NCBI GenBank assembly: GCA_965226915.1
Contig: CBDDEJ010000007.1
Span: 1 to 64,000 of the forward strand
Reading direction: 5' to 3'
From: Io17-Chloro-G2 sp965226915
GTDB taxonomy: Bacteria; Chloroflexota; Dehalococcoidia; Lucifugimonadales; UBA3495
DNA length: 64,000 bases
The notes under the pieces were generated by a model. The model worked only from the letters and a program-made list of their open reading frames with translations. It did no database searches and was not told the DNA's origin. Of this stretch, positions 1 to 8,331 are shown in pieces. How positions within the stretch are numbered: position 1 is the stretch's first letter; each line of letters begins with the position of its first letter. A program made the translations under genes and the position numbers.

Positions 1-1389
1 AAAGTATTGGACGAAGGCTTGGCGTTTCTCGCTCCAGCCCTTGGTCATGATCTCCATGTATATCTGGTCACGGGCTTTAAGCCACCGGTCGCCGTCCGCC
101 GGGAAGGAACGCTTCTCGGCCAGCCGCAGGCCCCGATCCAAGGCTACCCAGCACATGAGCTTGGAGTAGGTAAAGTGTTGCCGGCCGCTGCGGACTTCCC
201 AAATCCCCTCATCCACATTCTGCCAATTGTCGCAGACGAAGTTCATCAACTGCCGAAGGTGCGTCCACAGGTCATAGGAGATTGGTGACCCGTATTTGTT
301 GTAGAGGTAAACCGAGTCCATCAGCTCGCCGTAGATGTCCATCTGAAGCTGGCCCGACGCCGCATTGCCGATGCGGACCGGCTGAGAGCCTTTGTATCCC
401 TCCAGATGGGCAGTGTTTCCTCGGTCAGGGTGTGCCGGCCGTCGATCCCAATACATGATCTGTAGGGATCCGTCATCGTTCAGTTCGCCGCAGCGGGCCT
501 CCAACCAGTTCATGAACTGGGACGCCTCGTCGGTGAAACCGATGCGCATCAGCCCGTACAGGGTAAAGGCGGCGTCCCGGATCCAGGTGAACCGGTAGTC
601 CCAGTTTCGCCCAGCTCCAATATACTCAGGAAGGCTGCACGTCGGGGCCGCCACGATCGCTCCAGTGGGCTCGTAGGTCATCAGCTTTAGCGCCAATGCA
701 GATCTTTGGACCATCTCCCGCCACCTGCCGGTGTAGGTGCACTTGGAGAGCCAACGGCGCCAGTATTCCACGGTTTCGGTGAAAAAATCCATCGCCTCGG
801 GGTGGGAGATGCAACCCCTGCCATCCTCTCCCGCCTGAAGTTCCCCCAGCACAAACACCTCCGTCTGCCCTTCTTGGAGGGTAAATTCGGAGATGACCCT
901 GCCTCCATCAAGCCTAAGGGGAGCGGTGGAGCGGAAGGCCAGGTTCAGGTCGGTTGATTGGAAATTGGCCCCTTCATTGACCAGCTCGGTTTTGTGTTCG
1001 TCCCGCGCGTAGTTGAAGGCCGGCTGGCACTCCATCCGGAACGCCATCGCCCCGCGGACAGTTTTGACGAGGCGGATCAACTGGCTGCCCTGCCTCCGGC
1101 CCCGCCCGACAGGCATGAAGTCCGTGACTTCTCCCACCCCGTCATGCGACAGGAACCGGGTGACCAAAACGTTGGTTTCCGGCCAATAGAACTGCTTGTG
1201 AGTGACCTCCGCCTTGTCAGCGGTTATTTGGAAGCGTCCACCGATTTTGTCATCGAGGATCGCCGAGAAGACGCTGGGGGAATCAAACCGGGGGAAGCAA
1301 AACCAATCGATGGACCCATTCATGCCCACCATGGCCAGAGAATGCATATCGCCAATGATGCCGTAGTTTTCGATGGGTTGGTATGACAA
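1..1389 (-). CDS. Glycoside hydrolase family 15 protein (glucoamylase/trehalase-like), C-terminus beyond window
   Basis: Reading the minus strand from a TTG at 1389 gives an uninterrupted frame running off the window start (463 codons; family members are usually about 600-650 residues). The N-terminus has the GH15 signature MHSLAMVGMNGSIDWFCFP, and further in lies the catalytic-region motif RNWDYRFTWIRDAAFTLYGL. GH15 enzymes release glucose from alpha-glucans or trehalose by inversion; which substrate applies here cannot be read from the sequence. An AAGGAG ribosome site six bases before the TTG supports that start. It lies 10 bases downstream of the sugar-dehydrogenase-like gene on the same strand, so the two probably formed one operon in which released glucose was oxidised. 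No signal peptide is seen, so a cytoplasmic enzyme is likely. Confidence 0.9.
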   Translation of the reverse strand, partial: MSYQPIENYGIIGDMHSLAMVGMNGSIDWFCFPRFDSPSVFSAILDDKIGGRFQITADKAEVTHKQFYWPETNVLVTRFLSHDGVGEVTDFMPVGRGRRQGSQLIRLVKTVRGAMAFRMECQPAFNYARDEHKTELVNEGANFQSTDLNLAFRSTAPLRLDGGRVISEFTLQEGQTEVFVLGELQAGEDGRGCISHPEAMDFFTETVEYWRRWLSKCTYTGRWREMVQRSALALKLMTYEPTGAIVAAPTCSLPEYIGAGRNWDYRFTWIRDAAFTLYGLMRIGFTDEASQFMNWLEARCGELNDDGSLQIMYWDRRPAHPDRGNTAHLEGYKGSQPVRIGNAASGQLQMDIYGELMDSVYLYNKYGSPISYDLWTHLRQLMNFVCDNWQNVDEGIWEVRSGRQHFTYSKLMCWVALDRGLRLAEKRSFPADGDRWLKARDQIYMEIMTKGWSEKRQAFVQYF

Positions 1390-1399
1390 GGTAATCTCC

Positions 1400-2505
1400 T
1401 TATACCGGCGAGACTTCTACATAGGCTTTGATTGAATTGGAACCTTGGCCCAGCAGTTCCACCACGCCTTCAATGTCCTCTAGACCAGCCACCTTATGGG
1501 TCAGCAATTTAGATAGCCAACCCGGATTTTGGACCTCTGTGCGAGACAGATCGTAGACTCCAGCCTCGAAATAATCCCGGTTAGCGTTGACTGTCCCCAC
1601 CATTACTTTATTCCCCAGGACGAATCCCAGGTTGATCGTGTCGGCTGGGACCTGGATATCACGGCCACCACCGGTCACGCTGGACAGGACCAACACGCCG
1701 TTCTTTCCGAGGTGCTGCATCGCGTCGAACACCATGGCGGCGGAGCCGGTGGCTTCAAACATCAGGTCGAAGGGACCGTAGGTTTCGGCGGCTTCTCCCA
1801 CCGACATATCGGTGGTCGACACGTAACGGGCCCCGATCTCATTCAACAACTCAGTATTTACATTGGGACCCTGGGCGGCGCCCAAAACATGAGACATCCA
1901 GGCCTCTGGAGCGAAGGGACATAGCTGCCAAGAGCCCAATGGGACCGGCGCCCAAAATGGCCACCCGGCTGGGCTTCCAAATCTTCAGCCGCCGCTGGAT
2001 TTCGTAGGCCCTGGATGATACCTTTTTCAATGATGGCGGTGGGCTCAAGAAGCACCGTCACTTCCCTTAATTCCCGCGGCACCTTCACCAAGTACTGGGG
2101 CTGTTCCACGAAATATTCCGTCAGATAACCGTGCAGCAGATTGATGCCCCGCTCCCAGTACACATCGTCGGTGCTCATGTCATACTGGCCATTGTCATCG
2201 TAAATGCTAGTGCCGGCCCGGCGAACCGTGGGGACCACGTAGTCCCCCGGTTCAAATTCGGTCACCGCATCGCCCACCTCTACGACCTGGCCCATGCATT
2301 CATGACCCAGCACCAAGAAGTTGTAGCCTTCGGGCGCCTGGCCATATTCCGCGGCGGTGATTTCGCGGTCCGTTCCACACAGACCGACCCGCATCACTTT
2401 GACCAAAACGCCGCGTCCGTTGGGTACGTCCCTGACGGAGGGCTCGTCTAACTCTGCTAGGTGTATGCTTCCGGCTTGTCCTGGGATGACCGCGATCGCT
2501 TTCAT
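1400..2505 (-). pseudogene. Zinc-dependent MDR dehydrogenase (glucose 1-dehydrogenase-like), two frameshifts
   Basis: Three frames are needed to read this medium-chain dehydrogenase. Codons from 2505 to about 2010 give the GroES-like catalytic domain with zinc-ligand motifs GLCGTDRE and GHECMG. A second frame (about 2010-1890) gives the nucleotide-binding motif VAILGAGPIGLLAA. A third (about 1890-1400) gives the C-terminal half, FEATGSAAMVFDAMQHLG onward. The assembled product is about 365 residues, normal for glucose/threonine dehydrogenases. The gene starts with ATG after AGGGGC and abuts the GH15 gene. Both shifts are small indels with conserved sequence on each side, so this is either a recent pseudogene or uncorrected sequence error. 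Confidence 0.85.
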
Positions 2506-2559
2506 GTGAGCCCCTTTTTTTCGACGATGAGTCGTCGAGTCTAAACAATAGATACGCCA

Positions 2560-2738
2560 CTAGAGGTCTGGCCGGAAAGCCATTGGCCGGGTTTCGCGCT
2601 ACGCCAGACAGACGTATTATAGTCTTATGTGGCATGATAGTGTCTGTAATACGGTTCAAGAACCCACTGTTACATCGACAATCGTCGCTAAGAAAACGGC
2701 AGCTTGGAGAGAATCGGGGTTTCCGTCCGAGTTTCTAG
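2560..2738 (+). mobile_element. 179-bp CTAG-flanked miniature element, copy 1
   Basis: The element begins CTAGAGGTCTGGCCGGAAAG and ends with the imperfect inverted repeat of that terminus (GGTTTCCGTCCGAGTTTCTAG region). The ends agree at about 15 of 22 positions. It has no coding capacity beyond short accidental frames. The same 179-bp unit occurs at 4103, 18249, 41317 and 50424. This copy appears identical to copy 2, which lies in opposite orientation on the other side of the M24 gene. CTAG at both ends is best read as a 4-bp target duplication (see copy 4). It is a MITE-like non-autonomous element; no transposase with matching ends is visible in the window. Confidence 0.85.
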
Positions 2739-2987
2739 ATACGATACTGCCAATTCGAAGTTGTTCAATTATAACGACAGTTTGTTGGGGGCAGCAAACT
2801 AAGTAATGATGGGTATTGAACCGTTCTGAAAACGGCGGAAGGTTGACACGCTTCAACACCAACGGCACAATTGCTGCGCGATCTGGGAGTGGGCTGGAGG
2901 GTTGCGATACACGTCTAGGCCCAAGTCCAAAAAGCGATCTCCGGGGATGCCAGACGAAGCCGATCACAACCGCATGGGGGTACACGG

Positions 2988-4094
2988 ATGGACGGGCAAG
3001 GTGAGTTTCAGGCCAAACTCCAGATGGTCCGCGCCTGGCTGGATGAACAGGGTTTGGATGGGATTATCCTGAACTCCCAAACCAACTTCGCCTGGATTAC
3101 CGGCGGCGGCCACAACCACGTTTCACTGGGGGAGTCCCCCGGAGTGGCTTCTTTACTGGTCACCTCCGATCGGCAGTGCCTTCTGACCAACAACATCGAG
3201 GTGGGCCGCATCTTAGAAGAGGAGGTGAGGGGGCTTCCAGTAGAACCCATCACCTGGACGTGGCACGAGGCAGACCAAGGTAAAGATCAGGTAGCCCGCT
3301 TGTGCGACCTGTCTCGCGCTGTTTCGGACGTTGGCTCCTACGGCTTGCCGGCGCCGCCTTCTTCCTTCGCTGAACTTCGCTATACGATGCTGCCTATCGA
3401 GCAAGAACGTTACCGGCTGCTAGGGAGGGACGCTGCCGAAGCGGTAGAGAACACATGCCGCAGTGTCCAGACCGGAGACTCCGAACTAGACGTGGCCGCG
3501 CGCCTGGGCTATGAGTCCCAGAAACTAGGCATTCTTCCACTTGTGAACCTCGTCGCGGGAGACGATCGAATCACCCAGTTTCGCCACCCTTTGCCCACTG
3601 AGAAACGATTCAGCAGAACTCTGATGGTTGTGTTGACCGGACGGAGACAAGGCTTGCATATCTCCCTCACTCGCATGGTTTCGTTTGGCCAGCCAGACTC
3701 CGACTTGGAGCGCCGGCATCTGGCCGTGGGCGCAGTGGACGCCCGGTTCAACCTGGAGAGCAGAGCCGGGGTTTCATTGGGCGAGGTCTTTCAGAAGGGA
3801 ATGGACCAATACACCAGCGAGGGATTTCCGCAAGAATGGGACCTTCATCATCAGGGAGGGCTCACCGGCTATGCGGGACGGGAGATTTTCGGCACAGTAT
3901 CCTCGCAATACCGCCTGCGACACGGCCAGGTGGTGACATGGAACCCGTCGATCACCGGCACGAAATCGGAAGACACTGTGCTGCTTACGGAGGCGGGATC
4001 CGAGGCGCTAACCCGCACTGGGGCGTGGCCGGAGTTTGAGGTGGAGTTGCCGGTTGGCCGCTGGCTGAGACCAGCCATCTTGGTCAGGGACTAA
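2988..4094 (+). CDS. M24-fold Xaa-Pro peptidase/creatinase-like protein lacking metal ligands
   Basis: The 368-residue product has the two-domain layout of the M24 (aminopeptidase P/creatinase) superfamily: an N-terminal creatinase-like domain (about 1-150) and a pita-bread domain (about 155-350) with EWDLHHQGGLTGYAGRE and WNPSITGTKSEDT. The strand that normally carries the two metal-binding Asp residues reads MVVLTGRRQGLHISLTRMV here, so the usual DxD-type ligands are absent. It is probably a metal-independent or non-peptidase member, and its substrate is unknown. The gene stands alone, bracketed by inverted miniature elements at 2560-2738 and 4103-4281; the second begins nine bases after the stop codon. 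Confidence 0.75.
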   Translation: MDGQGEFQAKLQMVRAWLDEQGLDGIILNSQTNFAWITGGGHNHVSLGESPGVASLLVTSDRQCLLTNNIEVGRILEEEVRGLPVEPITWTWHEADQGKDQVARLCDLSRAVSDVGSYGLPAPPSSFAELRYTMLPIEQERYRLLGRDAAEAVENTCRSVQTGDSELDVAARLGYESQKLGILPLVNLVAGDDRITQFRHPLPTEKRFSRTLMVVLTGRRQGLHISLTRMVSFGQPDSDLERRHLAVGAVDARFNLESRAGVSLGEVFQKGMDQYTSEGFPQEWDLHHQGGLTGYAGREIFGTVSSQYRLRHGQVVTWNPSITGTKSEDTVLLTEAGSEALTRTGAWPEFEVELPVGRWLRPAILVRD

Positions 4095-4102
4095 CGGCAG
4101 TC

Positions 4103-4281
4103 CTAGAAACTCGGACGGAAACCCCGATTCTCTCCAAGCTGCCGTTTTCTTAGCGACGATTGTCGATGTAACAGTGGGTTCTTGAACCGTATTACAGACA
4201 CTATCATGCCACATAAGACTATAATACGTCTGTCTGGCGTAGCGCGAAACCCGGCCAATGGCTTTCCGGCCAGACCTCTAG
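4103..4281 (-). mobile_element. 179-bp CTAG-flanked miniature element, copy 2
   Basis: Same element as at 2560-2738 but in reverse orientation, apparently identical in sequence, with CTAG at both ends. It begins nine bases after the stop codon of the M24-like gene and ends 18 bases before the stop codon of the convergent histidine kinase gene. With copy 1 it forms an inverted pair around a single gene, a layout that could in principle mobilise the enclosed 1.7 kb. Confidence 0.85.
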
Positions 4282-4298
4282 AGATTCCAGCGGCAGAT

Positions 4299-5551
4299 TT
4301 AGCCGTTGGCTGGCTGGGATCCAGAGACTGGTATTCGGATGGTGAACGTGGTCCCAGGAGCGTCCGCATCCACCTCTCCGGCGACCCGGCTTTCTAAGTT
4401 GATGGTTCCGCCGTGCCTTTCCACGATGTCGCGAACGATGGCCAATCCCAACCCGGTGCCGTGTTCCTTCCCCGAAGTGTAAAAAGGCTCAAAGATCTTG
4501 GACCTTAGTTCCTGGGCGATTCCCACGCCGGTGTCTTTAAATGATAGCTGCAAGTATTCCCCTTGCAGACTGGTCGAAATCGTAAATGTCCCGCCGCCCG
4601 GCATGGCGTCGTTCGCATTGCTAGCGATATTTATGATCACCCTCCTCATCCGCTCCCAATCGAAGTACACCGGCCCCCGGTACTCCAGATCGGTGACGAG
4701 GTCAACGCCGGACGTATCCAATCCCTCCCTCAAGAAAAAGACGACCCTTTCCAACCATGGCCCCAACTGGATCTCTTCGGGTTGCAGACGGATACTTCCA
4801 ACGGAAAAATCGGCCACTTCTTGGGTCATGCCGGAGAACCGGGTTACCTCTTCAGGATCAGGTTTGAAAGGTCTTTGCGCCTGTTTTCCTCCAATTCTTG
4901 GTCTGCCAGTTGTCTGGCGGCCCCGCGAATCGTGAACATCGGCGTTTTGAAGTCGTGGAGAATGGATGCGGACAGCCGGCCAATCACCGACAGACGTTCC
5001 GACTGGACCACCCGCTCCAACAGTCTGCCGTTCTCGATAGCGATGGCCGCCTGATTCGCCACAACCTCCAGCAGGGCAGTGTCTTCGCCGGTAAACTGGG
5101 GCCCTCCCCGTTTGTTGATGACTTCCAGGACGCCAAGAAGTTGTCCCCTGCGAATTATTGGAGCGGCTACGATAGCACGAGTCGTAAACCCGGTGGCCTT
5201 GTCGACAGAGGGCTCGAAACGAGAATCCTGACGCACGTCATCCACGCGTAGCGCCGTGCTGCTCTCAGCAACTACCCCCAGGATCCCTTGCCCTAGGGCC
5301 AGGCTCAAATGCCTGACCTCTTCTCGTTTTTCTCCTGAGGTGATCTCTATGTGGAGGCGTTCGTCCGAGCCATCGTAAAGGGCAATACAGCTCGCCTCGC
5401 CCTCCACCGCCGCCTCGGCCTCTTGCATGATCAACTCAAGGAGTTGCTCCAGATCATCTATGGAGCTGATGAACGAGTTGACCCGGTAAAATGTTTCAAT
5501 TTGCCGGTTCAGAAAGTCTACTTCTCCCCGCCCTTCCGTTCTGCTGACCAT
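4299..5551 (-). pseudogene. GAF-domain sensor histidine kinase, single frameshift
   Basis: Two overlapping frames together encode a cytoplasmic sensor kinase of about 415 residues. Residues about 25-180 form a GAF sensor domain, followed by a HisKA segment with the phospho-accepting His in SASILHDFKTPM. The second frame supplies the HATPase_c domain with N box NIASNANDAM, G1 DTGVGIA and G2 GTGLGLAIV. The break lies near 4842, where CTGAAGAGGTAA would read through as CTGAAGGAGGTAA with one extra G. All catalytic boxes are intact, so the gene may be functional in the living cell if the missing G is an error. No response regulator is adjacent. Confidence 0.85.
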
Positions 5552-5727
5552 GAGGCCAACCCCCTTCCGTGGACCGGTCTGGCCCGTGGCAGTGTCCTTT
5601 CCCCGCCAGTATACACCGAGCCCCAGATGGGGAGAGATTGTAACCGGCGCGCCCGGCAGCCTGACTAACTCTTTTTGTTAAGCGAACCTTCGTCTTTTTT
5701 GTATGCCGAAGAAACGCTTACCGGTCT

Positions 5728-6318
5728 TTAGTCCCCCGTCTTGGCAAGAGGCGGTATAGTTATCTCGCCGCTCACGACGGACGGTATTTGCGTGAAAAGA
5801 CTGATTTCATCCGCCGTCATAGCCACGGGAGCTGTGGGTGCGCCGTCGGCGCGCAAACTGATTGTCTGTTCGTTGGGGAGGTTCTGGGTGTTGCAACCTA
5901 TCAGCTCATTCACCGGCTCCGTTGCCGGACCTGAGGATGAGGCTTGCTCCAGATCAACATTCGCCTCACCGCCGGACGCGCAATTTGATTTAGGCGGCGC
6001 CGAGTCAGAAGTCCCGGCCCGGTCCTGCCTATAATCGGAAACAATTGAATCGTTCGCGGCCAGCATCTCCGGCCCCACCGGAACCGGAGAGACGCTGGAG
6101 CCGGTTGTCCCTTCGGATAACAACCCACGCGGTTCTTCCTGATTCAGGGCCTGATCTCTAGGCGTCTGGGGCGCCGTGGGTTCGTCGCTGAGCCTCAAGA
6201 CGCCATACGCCGCTGGGGGAACGGTGACGGCGAGAAGGCTTGATAAAATCAAAATGCGGCCGAAGTTATTCCTTATTCGGCCACCCGTTAGAAACGTCAC
6301 AATACGCTGGATTTTCAC
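5728..6318 (-). CDS. Secreted or membrane-anchored protein of unknown function
   Basis: The 196-residue product starts with GTG after AGGAGAG. It has a basic N-terminus and one hydrophobic segment (about residues 20-40, ILILSSLLAVTVPPAAYGVL) fitting a signal peptide or anchor. The rest is low-complexity, acidic and rich in Ser, Pro, Thr and Glu, with two cysteines (SNCASGG and IGCNTQN). No family is recognised. The composition suggests an extracytoplasmic linker-type protein. It stands between the histidine kinase and IS1380 copy A. Confidence 0.5.
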   Translation of the reverse strand: MKIQRIVTFLTGGRIRNNFGRILILSSLLAVTVPPAAYGVLRLSDEPTAPQTPRDQALNQEEPRGLLSEGTTGSSVSPVPVGPEMLAANDSIVSDYRQDRAGTSDSAPPKSNCASGGEANVDLEQASSSGPATEPVNELIGCNTQNLPNEQTISLRADGAPTAPVAMTADEISLFTQIPSVVSGEITIPPLAKTGD

Positions 6319-6508
6319 TTTAGCTCTCCTAATCTAATCAGGACCATCTTCGATGATCGCCTGATTTATTCCTGATCCAAGTTCACCGCTTTCAGGCTCC
6401 ATGCTGGGGCAGGCCAGTCAGGGAGAGGTTGTCCTTTGGCGGCTAATCGTCCCAAGGATCCCTTGACACATATCCCTGGCAAGTCCAGTTCCCCTGACTT
6501 GCCTAAGT

Positions 6509-8230
6509 CCGAATCCACCGATGGACCCGGATGGAGGGGGTGAGGACAGCGGAAGAGGGGGGAGGGAGTTGCAGGCGCGATGATCCGGGCTCGAATTCGG
6601 GTAGACGGGAGGTTGGCGGGCGGTCGCAGGCGCTTTTGGGGGCGCCGATGGCGGTCTGCAGTGGCTGTGCTGAGCGAGATGGCGGGATAGGACACGGGAA
6701 GAGGCGCTCGCGGACCGGGACTGGCGCGAGTTTGCCGGGACGTTCAGTTGGCCGGATGGCGGGTCAGTTGCAGACGGGTCGTCAGGCTGGGAGTGGCAGG
6801 GCGCGCAGCCGGGCCAGGGCGCGACTGAACTGGGTTTCCCAAGGCCAGCGCTGGGGCAGATGCAGGGTGAGGCGGCGCGCCGAGCGGGTGAGCCGTCCGG
6901 CCAGGGAGAAGAACCGTCGCCTGAGGGTCTTGGTGGTCACGATCTGCTCGCCCAGGCCGATGCGCGCGGTCCAGCGGGCCAGGTTGTGGGCCATCACCTG
7001 GACGGCCAGCCAGGCGCCGTTGGCGGCGAAGCGGCCGGACGGCATGTGGTTCAACCCGACGCCGTACTTGAGGTCGCGTATCGCATTCTCGATCTCGGCG
7101 TGGCGGCGGTGGTCGGCCTCCAGTTCCAGGGTCTCTCTGTCCCGGTCGGTGATGAAGCCGTGATAACTGTAGGTGGCGAAGAGGGCCAGTTGGGAACCGG
7201 GGGTCGGCTGCACCCGCCGGACGATGAGCCGCACCGGCGCGGCGTCCGGCTCACTCTGGAAGGGGGTATAAGTCGTCTCGGCCACAGCGGCGGCGCCGTC
7301 CATCCAGTAGGGAATCGGCGTCCAGGCAGCTTCGGGTATGGCCTCGATGAGATTGCGCAGGCTTTTGTGCTGGCGGATGGTGATGGAGAAGCGCACGTCC
7401 AGCTTGCGGCAGACGGCGACCACGGCGTGGGTATAGAAGCCGCTGTCGGCCCGCAGGGTGATCTGCCCGCTGGCGCCAGCGTAGCGCACCCGCCCCACCG
7501 TCTCCCGCAGGAAGTGGGCGGCCCCGCGGGCGGTGTTGGCGCGGCCCTCGCGCAGCCGGGACATCAGCACGTCGCCGTCGCCGCCGGCGGCGACGGCCAA
7601 CAGCGGGTGATAGCCCCGGGCGCCGGTGTAGCCGTGGTGGCGGGCGCCCTCCTTGGCCAGTCCGTAGGTCTCGCAGATCGTCGAATCAAGGTCGATGGTA
7701 AATGGTGCGTCGCCGGGTCCGGCTCCGGCCTGCCAGGCCCGGGCCAGCAACTCGCGGCTCACCCGGTCCAGTTGGCGGACGTGGCCCCAGCGAAAGCTGC
7801 GCAGGAAGGCGCCCAGGGTGGAGGGCGCCTTGAGCACACTGCCCAGGGGTGCAGGCTGTCCCGCCGGCGCGCAGCGCATCGGCGTCGTCGATGCAGTCGC
7901 CGCCCGCCAACGCAGATGCCACCAGCGTCATCATCTTGTCACCGGTGTTGGCTCGGCCTGGGGCCCGGCCCAGGTCCAGGCGCCGGTCAACCAGTTGGGA
8001 AAGGCCGAGGTGCAAGGCCAAGGTGGCGGGAAGGAGCAGGCCGGCATTGTTGACCAGGCGGTGGTCGTCGAAGGTGATGTGGATGCGGTCGAGGTGGTTG
8101 CGTGGTCGCATCTATTGGGTGCTCCTTGTTTCTGGTCGGTTTTCTGTTATAAAACCATTATCCCAGATTCAGAGGAGCACTTCCTTCCCTATCCGCCCTG
8201 TCGCGACACGCCCTCTATCGGTGGATTCGG
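6509..8230 (-). mobile_element. IS1380-family insertion sequence, copy A (defective)
   Basis: Terminal inverted repeats CCGAATCCACCGAT at both ends bound a 1722-bp element. It is nearly identical to the copies at 22503 and 50954 (both 1718 bp without the nested IS66). It differs by a 3-bp expansion near 7576 and an extra G near 7850 that breaks the transposase. Flanking bases are CCTAAGT and GCTTAGG, which do not form an obvious direct repeat, so the target duplication is not resolved. Confidence 0.9.
6782..8111 (-). pseudogene. IS1380-family transposase, frameshifted copy A
   Basis: The N-terminal part (8111 to about 7850) and C-terminal part (about 7850 to 6782) lie in different frames. 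The equivalent run reads CCCAGGG in the intact copy and CCCAGGGG here. The C-terminal part keeps the DDE-type residues in TIDLDSTICETYG, LRADSGF and RHAEIENAIRDLKYG. Without frameshifting the protein would stop shortly after the N-terminal domain, so this copy should depend on copy C for transposase. Confidence 0.9.
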
Positions 8231-8331
8231 GCTTAGGTATTCGCTACCGTCGCTGATTCACCAACCGGGACCAGGCCTAAACGCTCATGGCCCCGTATAT
8301 CTATCGCTTGTTGTTGGCGAGCAGCCAGCTC

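Noticed and set aside
7..1386. Plus-strand frames at the window start
   Set aside because: They are antisense to the GH15 gene, whose minus-strand frame is open to the window edge and carries the family motifs.
6509..8230. A clear target duplication for IS1380 copies A and B
   Set aside because: Flanks CCTAAGT/GCTTAGG and TTTACT/GCTAAAC are not direct repeats; only copy C shows a possible TTAA.
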